Assembly: GCA_036381835.1 (NCBI GenBank)
Contig: DASVCA010000130.1
Span: forward strand, 1-36,310
Source of the DNA: DASULK01 sp036381835
GTDB taxonomy: Bacteria > Actinomycetota > Actinomycetes > Mycobacteriales > Micromonosporaceae
DNA: 36,310 nt
Direction: 5' to 3'
Shown: piece after piece, positions 1 to 8,600 of the stretch
How the letters are laid out: each line of letters starts with the position of its first letter
Numbering within the stretch: position 1 is the stretch's first letter
Program-made: the position numbers and the translations under genes
The notes under the pieces: model-generated
What the model was told of the DNA's origin: nothing
Database searches by the model: none
The model's input: the letters and a program-made list of their open reading frames with translations, nothing else

Positions 1-123
1 CTGGCCGCTGGTCGAGCGGTGTCGGCCTGTGGAGCTGACGTGAGACATTCCGGGTCCTCCCGGGTGCGGTCGGCTGTGAAGCAGGAAGCCCAGCCCGTGA
101 GGGCGGGAATCCCCCGCCTTTAG
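1..123 (+). CDS. tnpB: TnpB RNA-guided nuclease, C-terminus only (cut by window edge)
   Basis: Reading frame 1 is open from base 1 to a TAG at 121-123 and gives 40 residues that begin LAAGRAVSACGADVR and end AGIPRL. This is the usual C-terminal tail of actinobacterial IS200/IS605 or IS1341-type TnpB proteins, past the RuvC and zinc-finger region, so no catalytic residue is inside the window. TnpB is an RNA-guided DNA nuclease whose guide RNA is made from the element's 3' end. As is common, the coding region runs into that 3' end: the stop codon lies in the loop of the terminal hairpin at 111-130. The element's body must lie left of base 1. Family assignment rests on the tail motif and the adjoining right end together. 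Confidence 0.8.
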   Translation: MAAGRAVSACGADVRHSGSSRVRSAVKQEAQPVRAGIPRL

Positions 124-140
124 GCGGGGGAGGAAGTCAA
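70..140 (+). mobile_element. Right end of IS200/IS605-type element with omega-RNA 3' region
   Basis: A perfect 8-bp hairpin (111-118 with 123-130, loop TTTA) is followed by AGGAAGTCAA, the typical 3' terminus of actinobacterial TnpB elements. The GTGAAGCAGGAA motif at 75-86 recurs in the minus-strand relic at 26.4 kb as the same motif upstream of the same kind of hairpin. I place the element boundary after TCAA at 140. Bases downstream (TGCTTCACCGCC...) would be the guide portion of the omega RNA and lie in the holin gene. The start given here is only where the conserved part becomes recognisable; the RNA probably begins further left, inside tnpB. Confidence 0.75.
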
Positions 141-361
141 TGCTTCACCGCCGATGGCGAGCCGGGCTGGCCGACGCCGCCGGACGCCAGCGACGACAGC
201 AGCGACAGCACGGCACCGCCGAGCGCCACGCCGCCGGCCTTCGCCCAGTCCGCGTCCCAGGCGTTGAACACCTCGGCGCCGACCCACAGGCCCAGGGCTG
301 CCTGCGCCGCCGACTTGACCGCCCGCTCGGCGGCCTGCCTCCAGAACCTCACTGTGAACAT
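137..361 (-). CDS. Holin, r1t-like, small membrane protein
   Basis: A 74-residue protein with an N-terminal FWRQAAERAVKSAAQA helix, a hydrophobic stretch (about 20-34), the NAWDADW motif, and a second hydrophobic segment (about 44-60). This is the layout of r1t-type actinophage holins, which permeabilise the inner membrane so that endolysin can reach peptidoglycan. AAAGGGG lies 8 nt before the ATG. It is last in the late operon, after the lysin and a second membrane protein. The stop codon (TGA, plus-strand TCA at 137-139) and part of the last codon fall inside the inserted TnpB element's right end, so the insertion now supplies the gene's stop. The remaining tail (PGSPSAV) looks close to a natural end, so function is probably kept. 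Confidence 0.8.
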   Translation of the reverse strand: MFTVRFWRQAAERAVKSAAQAALGLWVGAEVFNAWDADWAKAGGVALGGAVLSLLSSLASGGVGQPGSPSAVKH

Positions 362-400
362 GGTTCACACCCCTTTCGCTGCTGACCTCCGGCCGGGCGG

Positions 401-583
401 TCAGCCCACGCGGCCCAGCACGGCCCCGACCATGCCGCCGCCGGCCATTGCCACCCCGGAGGCCCACCACAGGGCCTGCTCCAGCCGTCGAATGCGTGCC
501 TCGTGGTCACTGGCCCGGGTCAGGTGCATGTCCAACTTGGTTTCCAGCCGGGCCAGCCGCTCGACGATGTCGTTGTTATCCAT
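401..583 (-). CDS. Small coiled-coil and single-TM protein, XhlA-like lysis accessory
   Basis: A 60-residue protein. Residues 1-37 form a charged amphipathic helix (NNDIVERLARLETKLDMHL...RIRRLEQAL) suited to a coiled coil, and 38-58 are a glycine-rich hydrophobic segment that fits one membrane pass. This layout resembles haemolysin XhlA-like proteins and the second membrane protein found beside many actinophage lysins. The ATG lies 3 nt after the lysin stop, so translation is probably coupled. It may help the r1t-like holin or act as a second holin; the sequence does not tell which. Confidence 0.65.
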   Translation of the reverse strand: MDNNDIVERLARLETKLDMHLTRASDHEARIRRLEQALWWASGVAMAGGGMVGAVLGRVG

Positions 584-586
584 GCG

Positions 587-1423
587 TCAGGTGACTGGGT
601 TGTGGTAGGCGGCGTACCAGGTCTTGGGGCCGAGCAAGCCGTCAACCTTGAGATGCTGGTCGCGCTGGAACGCTTCGATCAGCTCCCGGTACTCCGGCCC
701 GTACTTGCCGTCGTTGCCACAGCGGTGCAGGTACCGCTTGCCCTTGCCGACCGGCCAGCCGCGCCGGGCCAGCTGGGTCGCCCACATGCGTAGCCAGTCC
801 TGGTCGGGCTTGCCCTTGAACAGGCGGCCGTAGTAGCCGCTGACGCTGTGGTTGCCGCCTTCCCGCGGGCCGAAGTAGTAGCCGGCCGGCAGCGGGAACG
901 GCACGGGCGGGCCAGGTGCCGGCCGGCCGGCCGGGTTCGGCGCCGGCTTGGGCTTCGGCGCACCCTTCAGGTCGTCCAGGTGCCAGTTGGTGCCGGTGAC
1001 CGTGTCCGCGGCCTGGGTGAAGTCCGAGTTGACGTGCGCGTGCTTGTCGTGCGGGTTCGACCCGGTGTAGACGCGGGTCTTGAAGCCGTCCCGCTTGTGC
1101 CAGATCCGTCCCTTGTAGATGATGTACCGCACCCACCACAGGACGCCGCTGCGGGCCAGGGTCACCCACAGCTGGACGACCTGCTCCATCGTGACACCCG
1201 CGGGGTCGCGCAGGTCGTCGTCGAAGTCCCGGGCACGCACCTCGTCCTTGCTGTCCCCGTCCCGGTACTCGGGGTTTCCGGTGCGGTCCGGGTTGTGGCT
1301 CGACACGCCGGCCTGGTGCCGGGTGTCGCCGATCGACCCGTCGCTGGTCTTGTCACGGTTCGGGAACCGCGCGTTGAGCTGGTCGCGTGCCTCGTCCAGG
1401 CACGGCACCACTACCCACCCCAT
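587..1423 (-). CDS. Endolysin: M15-type peptidase plus peptidoglycan-binding domain
   Basis: A 278-residue cell-wall hydrolase for host lysis. Residues 1-150 resemble the M15 (VanY or L-Ala-D-Glu type) metallopeptidase domain of actinophage lysins: His43 in SSHNPDR, Asp66 in RARDFDDD, and His128 and His130 in NPHDKHAHVN are the likely zinc or catalytic residues. VRYIIYKGRIW and VYTGSNPH are also typical of this group. A Pro-rich linker (about 154-180) follows. The C-terminus (about 237-275: DGKYGPEYRELIEAFQRD...VDGLLGPKTW) is a PG_binding_1 domain. The chosen ATG overlaps the stop of the small gene upstream as TGATG; a longer reading from 1477 would overlap that gene fully and is rejected. 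Confidence 0.88.
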   Translation of the reverse strand: MGWVVVPCLDEARDQLNARFPNRDKTSDGSIGDTRHQAGVSSHNPDRTGNPEYRDGDSKDEVRARDFDDDLRDPAGVTMEQVVQLWVTLARSGVLWWVRYIIYKGRIWHKRDGFKTRVYTGSNPHDKHAHVNSDFTQAADTVTGTNWHLDDLKGAPKPKPAPNPAGRPAPGPPVPFPLPAGYYFGPREGGNHSVSGYYGRLFKGKPDQDWLRMWATQLARRGWPVGKGKRYLHRCGNDGKYGPEYRELIEAFQRDQHLKVDGLLGPKTWYAAYHNPVT

Positions 1424-1548
1424 CAGCCGGTCACCTCCTCGCTGTTTGGCCAGTCGGCCTGCTCGGGGTCCGCCCACGGGTCGGGGATCTCGTCTCCGAT
1501 GTGCTGCTCCGGGTCCTCATCGGGAACCGGGTGAGGATCGGTCGACAT
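1423..1548 (-). CDS. Hypothetical 41-residue acidic protein
   Basis: ATG at 1548 has AAAGGAG 5-6 nt upstream and the frame ends in TGATG overlapping the lysin start. The protein is 41 residues, very rich in Asp, Glu and Pro (MSTDPHPVPDEDPEQHIGDE...), with no membrane segment and no family I recognise. The ribosome binding site and the stop-start overlap make it a real gene, and its translation probably feeds the lysin. The gap upstream of it (1549-1662) shows nothing notable besides this ribosome binding site. Confidence 0.65.
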   Translation of the reverse strand: MSTDPHPVPDEDPEQHIGDEIPDPWADPEQADWPNSEEVTG

Positions 1549-1662
1549 GGGCGCTCCTTTCAGGGCATGCGCGACCAGGCCGACACCGGGGCCGGTGCTG
1601 GCCTGGTCGTGGTCGGGCAGGATGGAATGGCCGCTGCTGCGGCACGGCGAAGGATTCGGGGG

Positions 1663-2607
1663 CTACGTCTCGTCGAGGGGGAACGCGACCGCGGCGAACA
1701 CCCACGAACCCGACGAGATCCCTTGGCTGAAGTTCGGCTGCAGGATGACCGCACCCGACGGCGCGATGTAGGCGTTGGTCGTGTGGTCCGGCGAGGACAG
1801 CACCGCCACAAAGGTCGTGTTGTGGGAGGGCCGGAACCCGGCCGGCAACGTGCCTATCTGGCTAGGAGTGGAGGACCCGATGCTGCCGCCGCTGCGGTTG
1901 CCGTTGATCTCGACCGTCACCCAGCCGTTCTTCCGCCGGACGAAGAACCCCGTCGCCGTCCAGCCCGAGGAGGCGGGGAAGGTCAACCAGCCGGTGTCCT
2001 CAGCCAGCACGATCCAGGTCCCGCCGGCGCCGGTGGACTGCAGGGTGCGGTTGGTGTCCAGCTCGCGGATGATCCTGCCGGCTTGGTGCGGTGGCCGCGT
2101 GGTCGAGGTGCAGCGGATGTTGCCGTCCTCGCCGACGAACCAGGCGCGCGGCTTCACCGCCGACCCGGGCAGGTTCACCACACCACTTTCGACGGTCACC
2201 TCGGCCAGCGGCAGGTCCCAGAATCCGGTCGACCCGGTCTGCTGCACCGGCGACGGCGCACCAGCACCCGGTGTTCCGGTGATGACGGTCTCAGCGACCT
2301 TGTAGTCGGTGCGGGACAGCCGCAGCACGACCAGGTCGATGCGGGTGGCCCCGGATGTGTTGGCCGCCAACGGCCCCAGGGTGATGTCGGTGTCCCCCGA
2401 CTCGTACAGGCTGCCGCGGACGAGGGCGAACCGGTTGGCCCGGATACGCACCTGCCGGGTGCCGGCGCCGTCGGCGTACACCATCGGCGCCTCGGTCGGA
2501 TCGCCGAGCAGTCCGTCTGGTGCGAGCGCGTTGACGAGCCGCTCGTGTTCCAGTTCGGTGACCGCGCCGCCGTTGTAGCCGGAGCGGGGATACGACTTAG
2601 ACGCCAC
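1663..2607 (-). CDS. Minor tail protein, probably tail-tip or receptor-binding related
   Basis: A 314-residue protein starting at GTG with AAGGGG 9 nt upstream. The N-terminal half (MASKSYPRSGYNGGAVTELEHERL...) resembles actinophage minor tail proteins with a conserved RxDLVVLR stretch (about residue 90). The C-terminal half (from about 205) is a Gly, Ser and Trp-rich beta region (GWTATGFFVRRKNGWVTVEI...PAGFRPSHNTTF) like the C-terminal beta domains of tail fibres and collar proteins. It lies between the distal tail proteins and the lysis genes, the usual place for host-contact proteins. Receptor binding is inferred from position only. Confidence 0.6.
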   Translation of the reverse strand: MASKSYPRSGYNGGAVTELEHERLVNALAPDGLLGDPTEAPMVYADGAGTRQVRIRANRFALVRGSLYESGDTDITLGPLAANTSGATRIDLVVLRLSRTDYKVAETVITGTPGAGAPSPVQQTGSTGFWDLPLAEVTVESGVVNLPGSAVKPRAWFVGEDGNIRCTSTTRPPHQAGRIIRELDTNRTLQSTGAGGTWIVLAEDTGWLTFPASSGWTATGFFVRRKNGWVTVEINGNRSGGSIGSSTPSQIGTLPAGFRPSHNTTFVAVLSSPDHTTNAYIAPSGAVILQPNFSQGISSGSWVFAAVAFPLDET

Positions 2608-2643
2608 CGGTCAAACCCCTTCCAACCGGCGTGGTGGGACTGG

Positions 2644-3456
2644 TCATGGCAGCCTCCGCGCCTGCAGCCACGACCCCTTCAGCACGGCCGTCGGCCCGGC
2701 GTCGACCGCCTGCTGTCCCCATTGGAGAACCAACCTCCCCGCGGCGGGCCCGTCGAGGTTGCCCCACACGTGGACGGCCTGGAAGGTGTTGACCCGGTCG
2801 ATGTTGGCGACTTGGCCGCCGAAGTACATTTGGGCGCTGTTGCTGCCCGCGTTGGCGTTCACGCTGAACCGGATGCTGTTCGAGTTCAGGCCGGCGGCGC
2901 CGACGAACGTCAGCTTGAAGTCGGCGGTCGCGCTGCTGCTGAAGAAGATCGGACCGAAGAACGACCAGGAGCCCGATTGCGGAATCGTCAGCACCAGCTC
3001 CGGGTCGTCGACCAGGTTCGCCGTGTTGTTCGTCGGCTCCGCCGTCTTGTGGACGATCAGCGGCTGCGAGTTCAGCAGCTGCGCAAGGTTCTCCTCGGCC
3101 GCCGCCAGCCGGACGAACAGGTCCGTGGTGGACGGCGGTATCCGGTAGTAGACGGTGCCGTCGGTGGTCAGCCACAGGTCGGCGGTGTAGTTGTCCGGCC
3201 CGTAGAACGCCGGCACCCGGCCCAGGTCCCCCAACTCGACGGAGGTGCTGACCGTGCTGATCGGCGACCCGGACTCGTCCAGCAGGTCGGTGACCTGGTT
3301 GCCGTCGACCGAGTCGTACACGTTGAACACCACCGCGCCCTCGGGGATCAGCGCGGTGCGGCCGGTCGCCTCCGGGATCACGTCGGGGATCTGAACCGAG
3401 CTGCCCAGGGCGACCGCGAAGTCGGCCGGGGTTCCCCCGTACAGCAGCCTCGCCAC
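2644..3456 (-). CDS. Minor tail protein
   Basis: A 270-residue protein starting at GTG with GGAGG 4 nt upstream. The N-terminal region (MARLLYGGTPADFAVA...VPEGAVVFNVYDSVDGNQVTDLLD without the exact middle) matches a recurrent actinophage tail protein type. The middle has a short helical part (LAAAEENLAQLLNSQP, about 118-133), which may trimerise, followed by a beta-rich C-terminal domain. It follows the Gp37-like tail-tip protein, so it is probably part of the tip or its fibres. No enzyme motif is seen. Confidence 0.6.
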   Translation of the reverse strand: MARLLYGGTPADFAVALGSSVQIPDVIPEATGRTALIPEGAVVFNVYDSVDGNQVTDLLDESGSPISTVSTSVELGDLGRVPAFYGPDNYTADLWLTTDGTVYYRIPPSTTDLFVRLAAAEENLAQLLNSQPLIVHKTAEPTNNTANLVDDPELVLTIPQSGSWSFFGPIFFSSSATADFKLTFVGAAGLNSNSIRFSVNANAGSNSAQMYFGGQVANIDRVNTFQAVHVWGNLDGPAAGRLVLQWGQQAVDAGPTAVLKGSWLQARRLP

Positions 3457-3497
3457 GGCACCTCCACACTGGTCTGGGGTCGTATCGGGCAGGCGTG

Positions 3498-4673
3498 TCA
3501 GGCGGCGGGAAGCATGCGACGCTCAACCTGGCCGACCCGGCGGTCGATGTCCCGCAGCCGCTTCACCCACTCCGGGTCGTGGGACGCCTCCTGGGTGCCG
3601 ACCATCGCCGACACCAACTCGCCGGCGGTCGCCCACGCCTGCAGGTGGACCAGCCGCACCAGCTCGGAGATCTCCAGCCCCGTGTCGATCTGCACTGACA
3701 CCCGGTCGCCGAGGCCGTAGTCGATGCCGAACCGCATGTCGTCGGTGTCGTAGGCCGCGGTCTGCAGCCGCGCCGTCTCGGACTTTTCGGCCAGGGCGTC
3801 GTCGCCTTCCTTCTCCAGCTCGCTGAGGTCGATGTCGCCCGGCTGCGGCACCAGCGTCTCCAGCCGCCACCACGTGGTTTCGTCCGCGGTGCGGTTTCGT
3901 TCGGTGACGAACTTGCCCGCGCCCTCACCCTGGCCGCCGACGATGGCGGTGGTGGCGGTCGGCGCCTGCCGCTCGTACGCCAGGTACCGCAGGTTGCCCA
4001 GGCCGAACCCGAACCGGATCTGCCCGGTCAGGTCCGCCGGCTGGTACGTCTCGAACACGATCTGGGTTCCGACCTGCCTGGTGCGGAACCCGAGGCCGCC
4101 GCCGTCGAGGGCTGCCTTGCGGGCCACGTCGAGCAGCGGCTCCCAGCCTGACTTCACGGTCACGTTGGTGCCGACCCCGGCCGGCGAGCCGAGAACCAGC
4201 TTCGGCACCTGCCGGGGCGCCAGCGCGCCCGGCCCGGCGTTGAGGTTGACCAGGCTGCGGATGGCTGTTTCGGCGTTGCCGGTGAACTCCCAGAAGTCGC
4301 CGGTCTGCTGCGGAGGTGTCAGCGCCGGGTTCGGGTAGACGAGGCGGCCGGCGATCAGCGCCAGGTCGTCAGCGAAGTAGACGGTGATCTTGCCGACGCC
4401 CGCGTTTTCCCCGTTGTCCGACTGTTCGATCATGTACCGTTCGATCGGCCCGGCCATGAACACCTGCTGGCTGCGGATCACCACGATCCGGTTGCCGGCG
4501 TCGATCTGCTCCCGGATCCACGGGTAGGCGGGTGCGGTGAACATGCCCGACCCGGGCTCGTTGAACCGCAGCGTGCAGTCCAACGTGTCCCACAGGGTGA
4601 TCGGGTCGCCGACCACGGACAGGTTGCAGTCGGTGACCAGCAGGAAGATCTCCGGGCGGAACAGTGGCTGCAT
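3498..4673 (-). CDS. Tail-tip protein, Siphovirus ReqiPepy6 Gp37-like
   Basis: A 391-residue protein. The N-terminus (residues 1-100: VVGDPITLWDTLDCTLRFNE, GSGMFTAP, PWIREQIDAGNRIVVIR, FMAGPI) is the pattern of the Gp37-like or Tal-type baseplate hub proteins that sit under Dit in siphovirus tails. The C-terminal part holds a YGLGDRVSVQID motif and a short helix near the end (EWVKRLRDIDRRVGQVERRM) that may be a trimer coiled coil. ATG is 3 nt after the Dit stop TAG. The position after tape measure and Dit is canonical. Confidence 0.8.
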   Translation of the reverse strand: MQPLFRPEIFLLVTDCNLSVVGDPITLWDTLDCTLRFNEPGSGMFTAPAYPWIREQIDAGNRIVVIRSQQVFMAGPIERYMIEQSDNGENAGVGKITVYFADDLALIAGRLVYPNPALTPPQQTGDFWEFTGNAETAIRSLVNLNAGPGALAPRQVPKLVLGSPAGVGTNVTVKSGWEPLLDVARKAALDGGGLGFRTRQVGTQIVFETYQPADLTGQIRFGFGLGNLRYLAYERQAPTATTAIVGGQGEGAGKFVTERNRTADETTWWRLETLVPQPGDIDLSELEKEGDDALAEKSETARLQTAAYDTDDMRFGIDYGLGDRVSVQIDTGLEISELVRLVHLQAWATAGELVSAMVGTQEASHDPEWVKRLRDIDRRVGQVERRMLPAA

Positions 4674-4676
4674 GGG

Positions 4677-5633
4677 CTACGCCGCCTCGTACCGCGGGTA
4701 GAACTCCAACACGATCGACGTGCCGGGCCCGGAGCCGGTCACCTGGAAGTCGACGTCGTTGTTGCCGGGCCGCAGCGGCCACAGCTGCGCGGAGGGCCAG
4801 CCGAGCGCGCCGACGATGTTCTCCCCGTTCGGGCCGCGCAGCATCGGACGCTGGGTGCGGATGGTCGCCGTCTCACCCGCCCCCAGCGTGTAGGTGAGGG
4901 TGAACGACTGGCCGGCCGAGTTGTTGGTGGCCACCAGCGACTCGGCCGGGCCGGTGATCGTCCACGTGGGCCATGCGTCCACGTCGCCCGGGTTCATGAT
5001 GGTCGTCTCCCCGAGCACCCGGCCCGACGACACGGTCGGGTACGGGTCCAGGTAGGGGACGCCTTGGACGAAGCTGCGTTCGACGCTGATCGGGGTGGCA
5101 TCCCGCCAGTACCCGTCCGGGCAGTACAGGGTCAGAACCGGGTTGGCGTACACCCAGTTCTCGCCCGGCTCCCCACCGAATCCGGTCTCGTAGAAGGCTT
5201 CGATCTCCCGGGCGGTGCCGTCCGGCCGGGACACCCGCAGCACACCGGGCCTGCCCCACTGGGTGGTTTGGGTGAACGCCCGCATCAGCGCCCGGTACCG
5301 GTGGACGAACGTCATGTGGGTGACCACGCCGTCCTGCTCGCCGTGGATGTGCAGCGGCCAGGTGAGCCGCCGCGGCAGCGAGCGGATGGTGCGTACCTGT
5401 TCCCCACCCCGCGCGTCCGGGTCGGCGACGATCTCGATCGGGGTGGCGCCCCAGCCGCCGATGCCGTTGGTTGTCAGCCACCCGTGGTTCGGGTCCGGGC
5501 TGGACAGGTCCCACAGGGTTCCGTCGGGTGCGGTCCACGTGGCCCGCATCGTCCCGACCGGCGGCGGCGGGGCCGGCGGTGCGGGCGGCGGCAGCGGCGG
5601 CGGCGGGGTGGGGCCGACGACAACGAGAGGCAC
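4677..5633 (-). CDS. Distal tail protein (Dit-like)
   Basis: A 318-residue protein, GTG start. Residues 1-28 are an unusual Pro-rich leader (PTPPPPLPPPAPPAPPPP), then a Dit-type fold: TWTAPDGTLWDLSS, GWGATPIEI, RRLTWPLHIHG and a GYWRDA motif near residue 190, all typical of actinophage siphovirus tail component proteins (PF05709-like). Dit forms the ring joining tail tube to tip. It follows the tape measure gene by 15 nt and precedes the Gp37-like gene. The Pro-rich leader is not part of the fold and may be a flexible N-terminal arm. Confidence 0.8.
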   Translation of the reverse strand: MPLVVVGPTPPPPLPPPAPPAPPPPVGTMRATWTAPDGTLWDLSSPDPNHGWLTTNGIGGWGATPIEIVADPDARGGEQVRTIRSLPRRLTWPLHIHGEQDGVVTHMTFVHRYRALMRAFTQTTQWGRPGVLRVSRPDGTAREIEAFYETGFGGEPGENWVYANPVLTLYCPDGYWRDATPISVERSFVQGVPYLDPYPTVSSGRVLGETTIMNPGDVDAWPTWTITGPAESLVATNNSAGQSFTLTYTLGAGETATIRTQRPMLRGPNGENIVGALGWPSAQLWPLRPGNNDVDFQVTGSGPGTSIVLEFYPRYEAA

Positions 5634-5648
5634 GCCGACCCCCTTCCG

Positions 5649-8600
5649 CTACCTTGGCCGCCCCGGCCGGGCCAGAAGTTCCTGCGCCCGCTGCCGGTCC
5701 TGGATGGCTTGCAACAGCTGCGGGGTGAGCGTCGTGTCCCGGAAGTTGTACTGGTTCACTGTGGACGGGGAGTCGCCACCCCGGGCCGCCCGGGCGATCT
5801 GCCGCCACTGCTGGTCGGTCAGCACCGGCTCGGGTTTGCCGGTGCCGTTCCAGATCGGCGGGTTCCAGCCGGGCTGCAGCATGCCGCCGGAGTCCATCGC
5901 CCAGTGGATGTGGGCGTTGGGCATGCCGGCGACACCATGTTGCCGCAGCAGCGCGTCGGAGAACTTGTGGTGGCGGCCGTTCCAGATGTTCCGGTACTTG
6001 TCGCCCAGCCAGATCAGCTCCCGGGTCTGCCGGAAGTAGTGGTCGTGGATCCAGTTGAACACGTCCCGGATCGGGGGGATGTCCACGGCCCGGCCCGGGT
6101 CACCGTCGGCGGCGATCATGGCGTGGTAGGACAGCGACCCGGACGCGGTGCGCGACCCCGGCCGGTATCCGGAGTACATGGGCAGGCCGGGGAACACGCG
6201 CCGCAGGATGCGCATCATGTCCGCCGAGCCGATGCCGCCGGCCGACACCGCCGGCACCACCTTGCTGACCACGTCGTCCAACGTGGGGACGAAGGTGTGC
6301 TCCAGGTCGACGGTGAACGGGAACCTGACCAGTCCGCCGCGGGCGAAGCCGGGCAGCATCTCGCGGGGGATGAGCCGGCGGCGGATCGCCTCCATGAACC
6401 CCTGCCCGTAGTAGTCGACCGCAGCGGCCGGCTGGACGAACTCGCCGTTGGACAGCCGCGCCAGGATCGAATCCGACGTGGCAGTGCCCGGCCCCGAGGC
6501 GCGGCCACCACTGGAGAAGACCGACACCTTCACGCCGGGGCCATCCCCACCCGGGTGGCTGCCCGGTGCGAAGAACATGGGGCCCTGCATCCACTTCTTG
6601 ATCTTCCAGTGGTGCCGGGCCTCCTCCAACGACATGCCCTGCGCAAGTGCGTCCTGGATGAACTTGAGCTGGGCCAACTCCTCGAAAACCTGGTCGAAGT
6701 TCTTGGTCTTGAAGGTGGTCTCCACCTTGTCCGGAACGTCGCCGTAGGTCTTGATGAGCTCGTCCGTCTCGGTCTTGCTCAGCCCCGCCTCCTCGGCCTC
6801 CTTCTGCAGGGCCTTGATCCGGTCGTGGTGCTTCCTGGTGGCCTCGTCCATCGGCACACCGGAGGCGATGTCCTGCAGGTACAGGTCCCGGGCCGCCAGG
6901 GCGGCCTCCTCGATCGCGTCCCGGTTCCGCAGCCCGGCCTCGGTGTTCTTGCTCATGCTGGCGGCGTGGTCGTCCCCGGCGGCCTTGGCGTTCTTGACCT
7001 GCGCGGTCAGGTTGACCAGGGCCTGCTGGAACCGTTCGTCGGCCTCGTTCGCGTTGATCGCAGAACCGGTTTGCAGCTCGACGGCCTGCCGAAGCGCGTT
7101 GACCCGGTCGGTGGCGGTGGCCTCCGAGTTGGAGAACGCGTCGACCAGCACCTGCAGAGCCCGGATCTTGGTGGCGTTGTCGAGGAACACCGCGGACAGG
7201 TTCACATGCGGTTGCCGAAGTTCGGTGGTCGACGTGTTCATCAGATCGTTCGCCTGGTCCGCCTGGCCCAGCTGCTTGGCGTACTCGGCGACCGCCTTGC
7301 GCACCTCCCGCAGTTGGTTCATCTGGTCGGACAGGCCCTTGGCCTTGCCAGGGTCCCAGAACTTCAGCACTTCCTTCTGCCACTTGTCGCCCAGGGTCGC
7401 GATCTCCTGGTCCAACCTGGCGAGGATGTCGGACAGGTCGGCCTCCGACCCACCTGCCGCGGCGGCGACCTGGTCGAAGGAGACGCCGAGCCTGTCGAGG
7501 GCGAGGATGGCCCGCTGCATGTCCGGGTTGTTGCGGACGATGCTGCGCAGCATCTCGTCGGTGGCCCGGCCGGCTGCGGCTCCTTCGGCGCCCAGATCCC
7601 GGTAGGCGTCACCGAGTTGGCCAAGGGCCAGCCGAAGCCCCTCGACCCTCGCCTTCTGCTCGGCCTGCTTCTCCAGGAAGAACCCCAACCCGATCGAGGC
7701 TGCAGTCAGGGCCGCCCCCCACGGCCCGGTCAGCACGCCGGTCACCGCGCCCAGGCCCTTGGAGGCGTTGCGGCCAGACCGCTGCACCCCGTCCAGCGTC
7801 AGGGCGAACCGGCCCGACTCGCCCGACGCGGCGGTGAAGGACGTGCGGAGCCGGTCCACCCAGGTGGCCGCGACCTTGGCGGCGGCGCCGAACAGCTCGA
7901 TCGCCCGGCTGCGGATAGCCAGCAGGGACAAGCCCAGCGAGATCGCCGCGATACCGGAGGCGATCATCGTCAGAACGGGGATCGGGATCCGGTTGAGCGC
8001 TTCGAACAGTTCGATGAAGAAGCGGGTCACCACCGAGCCGACCGGGGCGGCGGCCCGGATAAACCGGAACACGAACTCGGTCATCTCGCCGATGAGCTTG
8101 ACCACCCGTGGGCCGTTCTCCCGCACGTAGGCGAGGAACTCCTGGAAGCCCTGGTTCTGGTCGAGGGTGGTGGCCCACCGGGCGAACCGTTCAGTCAGCC
8201 GCTCCAGCCCCGAACCAATGTCCTCATTGAACGGTTCGAAGGCGTTGACCAGCCCAACCGTGGCCGTGCCGACGTTGCGGCTCATCCGCCACAGCCGCTC
8301 CAAGGTGGGCACGGTCTGCTGGTCTACGTTGGAGAAGAACCGCCGCCACGTCGGGTCGGTGGACAGGAACTTGGACGTCTCGTCGAACAGGTCACCGACA
8401 GCGTCGGCGGACCGGGCGATGTAGTCGCGGAAGTCCGGCAGCCGGGGCAGCAGCCGCTCGATGGACGACTGGACCCCGGGCAGAAGGTTGTCCGCGGCGG
8501 CGGCCCGCAGGTCCAGGAACTCGTCGCGCAGGTCGAAGATGAACCGGGCGAACCGCTGCGCTGTCGGCGACAGCTTGCCCATGATCGTGTTGAGGTTGTC

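Noticed and set aside
1387..3720. Plus-strand open frame of 777 codons opposite minor tail genes
   Set aside because: Antisense shadow of minor tail genes; no motifs and no start signal.
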